64,000 nt of DNA from Cristatella mucedo (Eukaryota; Bryozoa; Phylactolaemata; Cristatellidae). The DNA lies in the NCBI GenBank assembly GCA_009760855.2, contig WPIO01000038.1:3434501-3498500 (forward strand), given 5' to 3'. How positions within the stretch are numbered: the stretch's first letter is position 1; every line of letters begins with the position of its first letter. Of this stretch, positions 1 through 44,351 are shown piece after piece. The position numbers and the translations under genes are program-made. The notes below the pieces were generated by a model. It was not told where the DNA came from. It made no database searches and saw only the letters and a program-made list of their open reading frames with translations.

Positions 1-149
1 AACATTTCAGTAACCCACCTATTCCGAAATGTTTCACAATGCCTTTACAATCAGTCTTTTTGCCGCCATGCAAATTCTTCTCTTGCATCGAGCAGTAAAC
101 CGTCTGGATAGAGATTCATTATTTATGAGTCATTATGAAAGAAACATGT

Positions 150-307
150 TGAAGTCATTACCCAGGAAATAAAGTGCTTGCTCTTCACGACTGGGGACGT
201 GGGTTTGAATCTTGCAGTGGGCGATCCTTTATTGCCAACTGCCCGCGGCGGCGACAGCCGTTAGTGCTCGTCTGCTGCTGCATAAATGAGGCATCTAAAT
301 CAGCAAA
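150..307 (+). mobile_element. SINE1 copy (tRNA-derived)
   Basis: This copy carries the family signature: a tRNA-like B box (GGTTTGAATCTT, one or two changes from GGTTCGAATCC) near 212, then 'gtgggcgatcctttattgccaact', a 'gccgtta..gctc' segment and an end near 'aaatcagca'. The same order recurs at 21448, 29131, 47446, 54846, 56968 and 59768. The 5' part keeps only a weak A box ('cattacccaggaaat'). Confidence 0.7.
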
Positions 308-371
308 GATGTTTAATATTTATTACTAGGTTTTGGCCCATTATTGAGATGAGAAAAACTTAAATTCTGAA

Positions 372-497
372 TTTGCAGTGCTTTTGCCTTTTCAGAGTTT
401 GCAGTGCTCACGCCTTTTCAGAGTTTGCAGTGCTCACGCCTTTTCAGAGTTTGCAGTGCTCACGCCTTTTCAGAGTTTGCAGTGCTCACGCCTTTTC
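372..497. repeat. 26-bp minisatellite, five copies
   Basis: Five head-to-tail copies of a 26-bp unit starting 'tttgcagtgctcacgcc' begin at 372, 398, 424, 450 and 476. The first copy differs slightly; the others are nearly identical, which suggests recent slippage or unequal exchange. The unit is not a multiple of three, so the open frame across it is not a convincing gene. Confidence 0.9.
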
Positions 498-500
498 GTA

Positions 501-2744
501 AGTCTCTTCGCCGACTTTTTGCTGGCGACAGCGACTTTTTTTTCCCTTTCAGCTTCTGCTGATGCTGGACGCTTGATGGGTATTTCTTGTCGCTGCACCG
601 CGACAGCGTACTGCGTACTCCCGCGGAAGTTGCCAAAGGAGAACAGCGGACCTGGCGCGATACACATGTTAGATTTTCCGGGGCGCCGAGCGAGTCATCG
701 CGGCAACTGGAACGAACTCGCGCGGCTTGCCGCGATGACTCATAATTCACGCTGGCTGCCGTGGCTTGTCGCTTCGATCTGCTCGTGTGCAGCACTGCTC
801 ACACGTTCGCTCGTTCGTAGCAACGGCGGCGTCGAGCGTGAAATTTTGAACAGCACATAGCGCGCGGAATGCGGCCCGCACGACCCGGTACGAGGGCCTT
901 CCCCAGCGTACGAGAGCAGTCACGTGCCCAGACTGCGCTGTAATCGTAGAGACGACGAGAAGCCAGGAGAAAAATCTTGAGGAGGAGGAGGAGGAGGCCC
1001 GACGTAACGCTTTGCTCATGGGCATCCTTCCGGGTAAGCGGTATTCCATTCTTAGCGCGGGCGTGTGTACACCGGCAGAGGCCTCTCGCTACAGGACTCG
1101 GTGTCGCACTTTTCAGATACGCACTTCCTGCTTAGCTGGCCTCCTCTGTGCCTGGCTTGTGCTACGTTTGTGCTCTGGAGACAACTCCTGCTCACGCTGC
1201 ACGCGTGCACGAATTGTGGCGCTGTAACTAGTAATGAGAAGAATAGAAGTGCTTGTTTTCTATCTGACACGTCTGGGCCATAAGTGCCCGCCACAACGGT
1301 GCCAGAACGGCATCGCGCGGCGGCGACAGCGGCGAAGCCTCCTGCGGCGGCGGCGGCGGCGGACGCCGTCGAGGTAGCGGCCTGCGATGCGGCCGCTTTC
1401 GAGGTCGCACAGGTCTGCGATGCGCAGGCGATCAGCGAGACGGCGGCAGACGGGCAGGCGCTGCTCCACGAATCGGCTGCCTGACAGGTAGACGACGGCG
1501 GAGGTCCGCGAGACGACGGCAGCAGTAGCACCGGTGGACCGGTCACCGAGACGGCGGCGCCAGCGACGGGCGGCGAGTTGGCCGCGACGCAGCCGGCGGC
1601 GCCAGTCAGTGCTGACCAGCGCTGCGCTTCGACTACCACTGCTATCGCTGCGATTAAAACCGGCGACGTGGAAGCAGCCGCCGCCAAAACGACGACGACG
1701 GCGGCGGCGACTGAGGCCCGCGTGGCGGAAAGGCGGTCGCACGTGCCTAATCCACCGAAGAGGGGAAAGAGCACCGGCTACGCCCCCAGCGACGCTTTAA
1801 ACGTCGTGGCCCTACATAGCCTGCTGGTCGCGGTGCTTGTGCTTCGCGCGCGTTTGTGGCCTTACCCGCGCGTGTGCGGCCATCCGCAAAAGCGCGGAGG
1901 CGAGGCGACTGCCGCCATTACGCTTCGGGAGAGAGCTTTCTATAGCGCACGCGCCAACGCGAGCAACTTTCGCGGCGCCGCACCCGCTACCATTGGTTTC
2001 GCCTTCATGTCGGGCAACTGCTGATACTGAGGTGCGCAGGAAGCCGTAGGTCCGTAGTAGCTTATGGTTCATAGTCTGAAGTCCGGAGTACACCACTCGA
2101 CGGCTGCAGCGTCGAGCGGCGGCGGGGAAAAGAATTTGCCACGTCAGCAGCAGCGCGCTGAGACGCAGTAAGAATCGTCGATGGCCAAGAACTGCGAGAT
2201 TGAGCTCCGCTGCGGAAATCTTATCCCCAATCTATCCCAGAAATCTATGCCGCCTGGAACCGGAAGATCGGCGAAGCTTCTTCCTCGTCGCTAAAGCTAT
2301 TTAAATGAAATAGCGCGATGGCTAATTACTCGGGTCGCGAGAGGAACTACTGAGGGCGTAGGCAAGCCGGCTGAAACCGTTTCGCCCCGGCGGCACTCGT
2401 GGCAGGAAGTACCCGTCGCCGCAGCCGCTGCCGCCGATTCGCCGAATCTTTCTCATCTCTATCGCTAGGGAGTTCGGAGACCTCGAGCCAGCGGAACTAG
2501 AGCCTCGGCCTCGATGAAGCTCGCGCCCGGCAGCGTCTGCGCCTCCATTTTGCGGCGCGCGTCGCGAGCGCCGACGTCTCCTGACGGTTGGATTAGAATC
2601 CCGACTGCCCGCTTTGGTCAGTGTCTCCGGGGCGAGATCGTAACGACGTCAGGTGGCGGCCATTCTGCCTGCTCCGCCCACGCGCAAGGTTTCTTTTCGA
2701 ATCGCCGAGCGCCAGGAGACGGCGCCCGCCACGTAGCTGCTCTG
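501..2744. other. GC-rich intergenic DNA, no gene supported
   Basis: This is GC- and CpG-rich DNA upstream of the carboxypeptidase gene. Overlapping open frames occur on both strands, but all are arginine/alanine-rich shadows of trinucleotide-biased sequence with no recognisable domain. The run around 1280-1700 is rich in imperfect GGC/GCC and GAC repeats. A CpG island or distant 5' exon is possible, but nothing in the sequence shows one. Confidence 0.5.
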
Positions 2745-2764
2745 CCTCCTCCTCCTCCTCCTCC

Positions 2765-2796
<32 letters not shown>

Positions 2797-3002
2797 CTCC
2801 TCCTCCTCCTCCTCCTCCTCCTCCTCCTCTTCCCCTCCTCCTCCTCCTCCTCCTCCTCCTCCTCCTCCTCCTCCTCCTCCTCCTCCTCCTCCTCCTCCTC
2901 CTCCTCCTCCTCCTCCTCCTCCTCCTACTCCTCCTCCTCCTCCTCCTCCTCCTCCTCCTCCTCCTCCTCCTCCTCTTCCTCCTCCTCCTCCTCCTCCTCC
3001 TC
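2745..3002. repeat. (CTC)n / (GAG)n microsatellite, about 258 bp
   Basis: This is a nearly pure CTC trinucleotide tract with a few CTT, CCC and CTA interruptions. Read in the three frames it gives poly-Leu, poly-Pro or poly-Ser, and poly-Glu on the other strand; these are artefacts. It ends about 520 bp upstream of the TATA box of the carboxypeptidase gene and could form purine-pyrimidine triplex DNA. Confidence 0.95.
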
Positions 3003-3489
3003 CAGCGCCTGTGCCGTCGGCCTTCGTCTCGCGGTTGCTCTCTGCGGCGAAGTTTCTATCGTTTCCGGGCCCGCGATGATAAAAGCAGCCACTACCTTTG
3101 TCTGCATTCGCGGAGCTCTCGAAAAATGGCGTACAGAATCGGAAGTCCGTCTGCCAAGCCTTAGCTCACCGCCGCACCGGTTCTGGCTCACCGCCCGAGT
3201 GCTGCGCCGAAGCAGCAGTTGCTGCCGCGCAGCGCCCGACAATGCCCGAAATTGGAGCTTGGACTCGCGCCGCGGCCGTTATCAAAGACCGGCCATCACA
3301 GACGGCTGCGGCCGGGCGACGGAGAAAGACGACGCGACGCGATGGAGTCAACTTTCCCGAGCTGGATAAGCGATTTCTCGCACGCATGCGCGTACACCCT
3401 CGATCGGTGCTGCTGCGCAGAGGTTGCCGGGCAGACTATCGTCGCTCGCTCGCGCTGGAGTCACCCGCCCTTTGCGGCACCGCCGCCGC

Positions 3490-3567
3490 CCCGCCCCCTC
3501 CCGGCGCTCCGCCCAGCCATTCATTATAAACCTCGGCGCTGCTCTCCCAGCCGCGCTCGGCAGCACC
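3490..3567 (+). promoter_or_regulatory. core promoter of the carboxypeptidase gene
   Basis: A TATAAA box lies at 3525-3530, preceded by GC-box-like CCGCCCC and CTCCGCCC at about 3491-3514. A start about 30 bp downstream would fall near 3555, leaving a 5' leader of only about a dozen bases before the ATG at 3568. The position of the TATA box is seen; the start site is inferred. Confidence 0.6.
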
Positions 3568-34440
<30,873 letters not shown>

Positions 34441-35536
34441 TGTCTGCAGATCAACGGCAAAAGTAGCACGCGGCAGAAATGGCACGTTGTAGTCCAGAGG
34501 ACTCCTCTTAACTTCCAAAAAAAGAAAGCAAACGTTCGTTTTTCAAAAGTCCGACTCCTGAGCGAGAGACCGGCAGCATATCCATCTGCTACTTATGCTG
34601 CACAAGCTCTAGGCCGCGTAGGTTCGCTTAGCGACCAAGTAGGCCAGCTTTACGAAAGCCGACGTTTGCTACGATAGTTAAGGGCAATCATAAGAGAAAG
34701 CCGGCAGTTACTACCCAAGGAAGGCAAAGGAAAGTAACGCATCTAAGAGAAACCCCCCCCCCCCGCACCAGGGTGGTCACCGGACGTGGTGTGCATCGGC
34801 AGTAGCTAGATTTTGGACTGCAGGCCGATAGCTTCGCAGCCATTGGCTGCGTCGCTAGCTTTTCCCCTTGGCTAGAGGCAGCTGCTCGATGGCATATCCT
34901 CGAAGCTGCGCTGCTACACGAAATCCCAAGGTTTTGCGCTCGCGCGAGATCGAGCAGTACTCTCACTGAGAGGCAGCAGCCGCCGGCGTCTGCAGCCACA
35001 GGGCTCTGACCAGCGATTCGGGTCGCGCGGCAGTCGAGCACCTGTGACCTTTAACACACGAGCCAGAGACTCCTCCGGCCATCTTGAGGAATCGGCTTCC
35101 GCCAGCTGAGCGACAGCCAAAAAGTAGTGAGTGAAGCGCTCTTTCAAGCTCGAGTAAAGCGCACGTACCTATAAAGACTGCCTCTCCGTCAATGCACTCC
35201 AAAGTGGTAGTGTGTCCAGACACAATCGCGTCGAATCGCACAGAAGTCTTAATTCGCTCCAGCTGACCTAGCTCCATGCAGCCGCGAGAGACAGTCAAGC
35301 CTGCTGCCGAGAGGCGACAGTCGCCGAAATATATGTTTATGGTTTTTGAAAGCAATCGGCAATCTCCAGAGGATCTATATTTCTAAACTGAAGGGACTGG
35401 ACTGTTGCACGGCGGCTTGACTTTGGTGGTCAGAGACATCACGGGTTGGTCTGCAGAGATGATTAATATTTTGGTCTCGGATGAGGACCCAGAAGCACAG
35501 TCTGACGACGCCTCGGTGCCCTTCGGATGAGCTTGG
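34441..35536. other. intergenic DNA, nothing recognised
   Basis: Contains a C-run at 34,750-34,763. Several open frames of 60-130 codons on the minus strand have no recognisable homology. Confidence 0.4.
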
Positions 35537-35862
35537 TCTTCTTCGGGAATTCCTTCCACCCATCCAGAACAGCAGCTCGGTGCCCTTCGGATGAGGCCTA
35601 CCAATTATTATTTGGGGGATTATTTTTGGTGGGGGGCAGATTATTATACATATATATATATATATATATTATCGATTATATTGTTTATATAGAATATTAT
35701 ATGCTTCTTCGGGAGTTCCTTCACCCATTCAGAACAGCAGCTCGGCGCCCTTCGGATGAGGCCTACCAATTATTCTTTGGGGATTATTTTGGGGGGGGAC
35801 TAATCATTGTATTACATATATATATATATATAATATTATAATAATTACTTGTATATTATTTT
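35537..35862. repeat. about 165-bp tandem duplication with internal (TA)n
   Basis: Unit 1 (about 35,537-35,700) and unit 2 (about 35,703-35,862) share 'cttcgggaattccttc', 'cagaacagcagctcgg', 'cccttcggatgaggcctacc', 'aattatt.tttggggatta' and a terminal (TA)n. An earlier partial 'gcccttcggatgag' is at 35,518. Confidence 0.88.
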
Positions 35863-36778
35863 ATTACATATACTAGTTTTTATCTGTACGTCATCACTCT
35901 TTAGCCGGTGCGGAGTCCGAAATGCGGCCCTCCCCTTCGACGGCGATTGTGCGCCGATTCAAGAGTTTCACTGTTTGCTGTTTCAATGAAACTGAACGGG
36001 AATCATTGGAGGCAGCGAGGAGTCTGCTCCAAGCTCTCACAGCCGAAAGGACGCAGCTTCGGTTTACCTCTGCTCCAGCCCGCTCGTTAAAAAAGCATTG
36101 AGCCCAGCTGAAAAACGGTACGGCGTCGGTCCCCAACGCACGAGCATCGAGCCAGCTGTCTAGAGATTGACTCGTCAGTGTTTCGACGCAGCAGACGGCA
36201 TTCGAAGTTACGACACCGCTGATTTCCATGCGACAGAACAACGAGATGCACTACTTTTGATCGCCCACGATTTGTAGCGACGCGAGAACTTTTGCTGGTA
36301 GGGTGTAGCTGACGCTCAGTGATTACGCCCTCCTTACGATGAACTAAAACGGTTGGCCTTTGATGAGGCCGATTGAATCCGTAGCCGCCGCCGAAGTCAT
36401 TCAGCAAAAGTGAGAAATGGGCTCAGGGACCGGTCACGTGTGCTTCCGTCTTTTCCTCGAGGCAAGGATGGTTTAGGAACGGCTTACAATTCGTACTTTG
36501 TTTAGGCTATAAAAAATGCACGGTGGGAGCTCCACAACGAATAGGCTTCGCAGCGTGATATCCATGCGAAATACCTGATGAATTCGCATTATTTGCGCTG
36601 CCCGTTATGCTGTTGCTCCGTCGCTCTCCTCGCTTATCGAAACCGACCAGCCGAACAGAAATTGACTTCTCGCGGCCTCGGCGGCGGACGTGGAGATGGA
36701 GAAAGGAGGCCTGGGGAGTTCAACTGCCCAACAGCCTCTGTGCAAACGCTCTTCTATTGCGCCCGAGCGCTCGAAAGC
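35863..36778. other. intergenic DNA, nothing recognised
   Basis: No coding region with homology and no repeat family found; a few open frames on the minus strand of about 110 codons look spurious. Confidence 0.4.
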
Positions 36779-38335
<1,557 letters not shown>

Positions 38336-38578
38336 ATAATAATAATAATAATAATAATAATATTGCACTTGATAAAGCGCCCTCAGAGAACTTAATCTCT
38401 TTCTAGGCGCTTTACATTTGCTGCAAAGTGATACGCAATTGAATAGTAAGTAAAATCATGCTTGAAAAACAAACAAAATGAATAACATGGTTAGGGGTTA
38501 CATGCACTGGGTCAGCATGCAAATGTGGTTAGTGGCAGCATGCACAGTGTCAGCACGCATAAGCACATCGAGGACGAA

Positions 38579-39523
38579 TCACAAGGACCCACTAAATGCT
38601 GTCCTAAATAGGTATGTTTTTAAGTTTCTTTTAAATGTGGTCAGGTCAGGGGATGTTCTGATGCAGGTCGGGAGGGAGTTCCAGGCTGTGGGAGCATACG
38701 AGCTAAATGCACGGTCTCCAAAGGATTCAAGGTTTGTACGAGGTATTTCTAGACTGTTGGATTCCGAAAAGCGAGTGGTACGATGCTTTGCCTGATGGGG
38801 TAGTATATCTGAAAGATAGGCTGGAGCCATAGAATTAAGGGACCTAAAAGTGAGCGACAAAACCTTGAAGTCAATACGTTGCTTGACTGGTAACCAGTGC
38901 AGGTCGGCGAGAAGTGGAGTAATGTGGCAACTGCGACGCTCACGACAGACAAGCCTAGCTGCAGAGTTTTGCACCAGCTGCAATCGCCTGATCGCACATG
39001 CTGGTAGGCCAGTAAGCAGTGAGTTGCAGAAGTCGAGACGAGATGTCACGAATGCATGGACCAACTTGGACGTGGTATCCTTATCTAAACAAGCCCTAAT
39101 TTTAGCAATGTTATGAAGCTGAAAATAGGCTGATTTGACTGTGGAGCTGATGTGGTCGTCTAACGAGAGGTCGCTTTGGAATATGACACCTAGATTTCGA
39201 GCTGATGCAACTGGAGATATGCTGGCAGAGCCAAGTTTTAAAGTCAGCCTTTCCAATTTCTGAATAACACTAGGTTTGCCCATAACTAGTAAGTTAGTTT
39301 TATCATCGTTTAGTTTTAGAAAATTTGCTGCCATCCATGATCGGATGTCATCAATGCATGCAGCAAGTGAGTTGAGAGAATTTGAGGTGCTCGAAGGCTG
39401 GGAGGGATCAAAGCAAAGGTACAACTGAGTGTCATCCGCATAGAAGTGAAAGCCTAGATTGTGCTTGGCAATCACATCAGCGAGAGGGAGAGTATAAACG
39501 GTGAAAAGGACCGGACCTAGCAC
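38579..39523 (-). pseudogene. LINE ORF2, reverse transcriptase C-terminal part
   Basis: A 314-codon frame continuing the same protein after the frameshift: [16 protein letters not shown], motif [13 protein letters not shown], then [15 protein letters not shown], the thumb region, [20 protein letters not shown] and [13 protein letters not shown]. It closes with [14 protein letters not shown], the usual L2 end. The reading is otherwise intact, so this was probably a recent insertion. Confidence 0.9.
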
Positions 39524-41787
39524 AGAGCCCTGAGGTACTCCATATACTTTAGAGGTACTTCAGATGATCTTTGTCCATTCACGTCAACACTCTGAAGTCT
39601 CCCACTGAGATAGGACCTGAACCACTGCAGAGCAGTGCCAGTGATGCCCAGGCGAGATGAGAGGCGCTCTAGAAGTACTTTGTGATCGATGGTATCAAAA
39701 GCTGCCGAAAGATCGAGCAAAACAAGAAGAGACACTCTACCCATGTCTGCATTCCTAAGTAGGTCGTTGTATACCCGAAGCAATGCTGACTCTGTGGAGT
39801 GATTAGCTCTAAAGCCAGACTGGAACTTACTAGCAAGGTGTGAGGTTTCGATATACGAGTTCAGCTGGTCTGCCACGACCCGTTCCAGTGTCTTTGATAG
39901 GAATGGTAGAAGGGAGACTGGGCGGTAGTTGCTTAAGTTCTCTTGGTCTAGTGTAGCTTTCTTGAGAAGTGGCCTGACTACAGCTTTTTTGAAAGGTGCT
40001 GGGACCTGACCTGAGGCTAATGACATATTAATGATGCTGGTTATGCATGGCAGCAGCAGATCAATGCAACGTAGGAGCAGGACAGTGGGAATAGGGTCCA
40101 GTGGACTTGTTGTCTTCTTTGATTGAGATACGAGCTTTAGGACTACGTCACTGGTGACCTGTTTAAATGCAGACATTGAGGCGCAGCCAGGAACCGAGGA
40201 ACAGCATTCTAGTGGGAAGGTTGTCATCGCAGGGATGGATTCCCTGATTTTGTCTATCTTCTGCACAAAGAATCGAGAGAAGCGATCGGCTAGATCATCA
40301 CAAGGATCATCAGGTAAGGAGGTAACCTGGGAACGGTTGAGGAGATGGTTTATTGTCGACATCAGCATTTTTGGATTGTGCATCTGTGATTCAACAATGT
40401 TTCTATAGAAGCTAGACTTAGCCTTTGCTAGGATCGATTGGTACGACCTACAGTAGTCTTCATATGTCTGTCGATGGACAGTTAGTCCGGATCTTTTGTA
40501 TGCCTTTTCAAGCTTTCGTTTAGTAGACTTGGCTAGTTTAATGTCTGTGGTAAACCATAGGCCGTCTGGGCGGGGGCGCACAGTGTGCTTTGTCAAAGGT
40601 GCAAACTCGTCGAGCGTGTCAGCTAGTGTCGTGTTGTAGCAATCTACCACTGATGACAGATCGGAGGGAGGACTGAGCAGCAAAGGTGAAGCAGATATGC
40701 TCGCACGGACAGCATCGATGTCAAGGGTCTTGAGGTTTCGCGATTCACAGGTTATTTTAGAGGAGAATGTGGGCACACACTGTAGATTGAATGAGATCTG
40801 CATGTGGTCAGATAAGCAGGATTTGGTGATAACTGGTGATGACAAAGTGCAGTTATATGAGAAAATTTGGTCGAGTGTGTGACCCTTGATGTGGGTAGGG
40901 CCATGCACATGAGTCACAAGAGATAATGAGTCTGTCAATGTACGAAATTCGGTGCTGAAAGCGTCAGATAAGTTATCAAAGTGAACGTTGAAATCACCCA
41001 TAACGAGGAAGGATCGATTTCTTGCACACAGAATCGAAATGAGATCGGAGAAATCTGAGATAAAGGAGGATTTGGTACCTGGTGGGCGGTAGACGACTGC
41101 CACTATCGGTAGCTTGTTTTCGGGTGAGACCAGGACAATTGATTCAAAAGACTGCTTCGAGGGTACTGCAAATGGCTTGAAGTTGAATTTCGAGCGCACG
41201 ATCATAGCAACTCCACCTCCAGTTTTGATTGATCTAGGGGTGTGAAAGAACGTGAAACCAGATGGAGTAGAGTCTTTAATTGTCGAGCAGTTTATCGATT
41301 TCAGCCAGGTTTCAGTTAGGGCGAGCAGGTCGACACCATTTTCAGAAATGAGGTCGCTTATTACCAGAGGTTTATTGCACATTGAGCGAGGATTCCAAAG
41401 GCAAGCGTTAAGTCTGGCCAATGGAGTTACAACAGGCCTGATGACCACTAAGTTTGAGAGATTTACAGTGACGCATGCGGGGGAGCGTGCTAAGCGGTTC
41501 GAGACAATGTTAGGAATACCAAACGAGCAGCGTCTAAGCTGGCGGTTCCGGCCACCGCGGCGGCTACGGGGTGCTTTCCTTTTGTTAATGCATAGTTCAC
41601 GAATCTTAGCAACAACATTAATATCTAGGAATGCATTTGATATACGATGACGAAGCGATAGCAGCTGCTGACGACCATAACTAACAAGTAGGTTACTAGC
41701 CGCCGGCGTAGCTAATGCAGCCGCCGGCGTGGGAGACCCAGCAGCCCGAAGCGAAAATAGTGTAGCAAGCCACAGTTTCGACACCAC
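39517..41787 (-). pseudogene. LINE ORF2, endonuclease and reverse transcriptase, N-terminal part
   Basis: A 756-codon frame. Endonuclease motifs in order: LNACLWNPRSM, ALTETWL, VVYRPPG, VMGDFNVHFD, GHTLDQIF and LSDHMQI. Reverse transcriptase follows: KKAVVRPLLKK, LSNYRPVSLLPFLSK, FQSGFRANHSTESAL and motif A LLDLSAAFDTIDH. It ends falsely at [12 protein letters not shown]: compared with the copy at 55,700 there are two extra bases at about 39,546-39,552, shifting the frame just before [10 protein letters not shown] frame upstream (41,712-41,936) with WWCRNCGLL may be the original N-terminus. Confidence 0.88.
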
Positions 41788-41937
41788 CAGCTAGCTGACG
41801 GTCGTTGGTGCCTTACTCGCATTAAGCAATAGTCTGCTAAATCATTCAGTGCTATATAATAGTCTGCTAACTCAGCCACTTTTCCCGTACAGCCATCAAC
41901 AGGTGAAAACAAAACCAGCTGACTAATTATGAACAAA

Positions 41938-42590
41938 ACAAGTGCTCCTCAAACTCTGGAAAGTCATACACTCTCCACATCGGCTCTACCGGCATATCTG
42001 CTGTAGCCTCTATCCCGACTATATCTTTGTCATCTTACAAAATTACTCGTCCCTAGGTAAGCGCGTAAGCTCCACAGTAAGGTCGTCCTACTTTTACCTA
42101 CGTGACATCGCAAAACTTCGGCCGTGCTCGAGTAAGGATACATTAGCCAAGCAGGTCAGTGCCTTCGTAACATCCCGACTAGAATTCTGTAACTCACAAC
42201 TTGTATGTCTTCCTGCTCGCGCAATAAGACGCCTACCTTTACTGCAAAATTCGGCCTACCAGCTGTAAACGTTGCAACTGCCACAGTACACCGCTGCTCA
42301 CTAGTCCCCGCCGACTGCCTTTACAAGCGGCATATCGACTTCGAGATTCTGTCACTCGCCTAGAGGTCTCTCCATTGTTAAGCATCGCCCTACCTGTCTG
42401 AATTAGTCGCAGGCCTCCGGTAGCACCACTCGCTCTTCTGGCTCCAGTCGACTAAGCGTGTCTTCAACTGACTTCATATTCATCGGAGACTGACCCTTCG
42501 GTTACTGTGCTCCAAAAGCTTGGATCTCACTGCCCACTGACATCACGCTATCTCCTGATTTGACATTGGTGGACAAAACGCCGAAAACCT
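41938..42590 (+). mobile_element. decayed L2-like LINE fragment
   Basis: Plus-strand frame with SSTVRSSYFYLRDIAK, VSAFVTSRLEFCNSQL and AIRRLPLLQNSA matches the reverse transcriptase C-terminal part of the neighbouring element but is strongly diverged. It abuts the 5' end of that element head to head. Confidence 0.75.
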
Positions 42591-44351
42591 AAATGCTCCG
42601 CCCAGCCTTTGCTCTGTCCGAGTGAATTAACTTTGCATGCGCTCGTGCCGACGGTTAAACTCCTCACGTCGCGACTAAGCGAAACAGCGACCACGATTGT
42701 GCGCCGGGCATTGGTGCCTTATTTGCTTATGCACGAATGAGCAAATATTACCAACTGGGTTTATCCACTAAACGGCGGCTTACTGTAGGTATGCCGGTCC
42801 CACTAACCGTCGGCCGCGAGTCCTCCGTGCATGCTTTTTGTGCCGCGAATAACTGCGATAAATTGCAGTATGTGACAATTACAAAAAAATCGGTTTTAAT
42901 TACTATTAATACAACATTGCGTCCCTGGTTTACCCACCTAATTGCATGCGATTTCGCTCGGGCATTCTCCGGCTATGGCCTCTGATGGCCCGGCCCAGAT
43001 GGCGGCCCTAGGCGATCGAATTTTTGTGACTCGTGGCGCCCGTGTGCTTTTGCATGCTTGTTCAAGTTCCCTACCTTACTTTTCATTCCACATCGATAAC
43101 TGCTTCATTTGCAGCCATTTTTAGAGCGCCTTAAATACAATAAGTTTCCTTAGCGTACTATTTAAATCAAGACATTATTACTAGTATTACTATTATCATT
43201 ATTGTTAATCTGCAGTCGGGTGTACATGGTTCAAACGTGGATCGAGAGCTGAACGGCTCGGTGGCTAGCAGCTTTGATAGTACCGCTTCACTTCGACCAA
43301 GACAAGACGTGGCTTGTCATTGGTCTTAAGAGTAGAGCCCTCGGCCGCTGGCGCCGAAGGCAAACATCTAGCGGCGGCCTAGTCCACCAGCTCGGTCACC
43401 GATCTTGCAAGCATCAGCAGGCAAGAATAGAAAGCTCAAGAGCTCAAAAGCTGCATTGGGGGATGATTCGGGGGGGGGGAGATGGATCTGTGCCTTCGGC
43501 CGGACTCCCATACGCAAACCGAGAGCTGCTAGCGGGCAGCTGAAGGCGGCTGTAGTGCGATCGTCAGAAAGCCCTCGTAAGCTGAAACTCAAGAATCAGC
43601 CCCTCGCATGTGTCCACAGCTCGGGTCAGCTGATCCATCTACTTTTGATGAGCAGTCGCGTCTGCCCCGTACGGCAGCAGAACTGGGCTACTCGGAGCTA
43701 CTAGGCTACTTGGCCTGCTACTCGGACCAGCTGGGTGGTAAAATACCGGCTTAGCATATCACGCGACCAGCCCCAAACTCGGCCAATTTCATTGTGCCAG
43801 CTAAGCGTGCACTACTACCAATGTCGAGCATCGTGTCTGGCCTGCGAGGGACTAGAGGAGACTTTGCGGCTCAAACTTCACTGGCTGCTAGCGGCCTGCG
43901 GACGCTGATGAGGAGCTCCCTGCTAGCTAGTAAACGCTCTTACGACACGATGCTTAGGTTCGGCAGTTCATCCAGCTAATGCCCGGCTCGGCTTCCAATC
44001 TGAAAGCCTTTGGCCTACGCAGCCAGCGCTAAGAGCCAACGTCTGTTCTTAGCTGGTAGAAAACAAAACGTGACTTTAAAGGAATACGTTAAACTTAACA
44101 CGGCAATCCAAGACTGTCGTGAGTGCGCCGACGAACTGAGCCCAGAGGCACACGGCAACGCGGCAAGCGGCCGCCGGAAACACTCGGTGGCTCTCTCGAC
44201 GAAGCCTCGTCGGAAAGCCGACGAACGGAAGTCTCGGCTAGCTTGCAGGCTGACTCGGAGCAAGCGAGCAAGCCAGCCAAACTCCTTCTCCGTACTCTTC
44301 GCTAGCTAGCCGGGTCCGGGCGCGAGGAAGCTGCTCGGACGATGGCACGAT
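42591..44351. other. intergenic DNA 3' of GLMN
   Basis: A remnant L2-type tail may lie at about 43,105-43,207 ('tttgcagccatttttagagcgcc' then ATT-rich). From about 43,210 to 44,350 there is no supported gene; the last few hundred bases presumably hold the GLMN 3' UTR on the minus strand, but no clear polyadenylation signal was seen. Confidence 0.45.

Larger units (their letters stand above)
38336..41937 (-). mobile_element. near full-length L2-clade LINE
   Basis: About 3.6 kb on the minus strand, from 5' sequence near 41,937 to an (ATT)n tail at 38,336-38,362. It codes an AP-like endonuclease and a reverse transcriptase, and its 3' end (gcgctttatcaagtgcaata) is the reference for the many truncated copies in this window. 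Clade assignment rests on the reverse transcriptase pattern ([38 protein letters not shown] near the end) and the microsatellite tail. Confidence 0.9.

Noticed and set aside
372-497. CRISPR array
   Set aside because: The 26-bp units are directly adjacent with no spacers, and the genome is animal.
2514-3164. Poly-Leu, poly-Pro and poly-Glu frames over the CTC repeat
   Set aside because: Products of the trinucleotide tract, open on both strands, located upstream of the TATA box.
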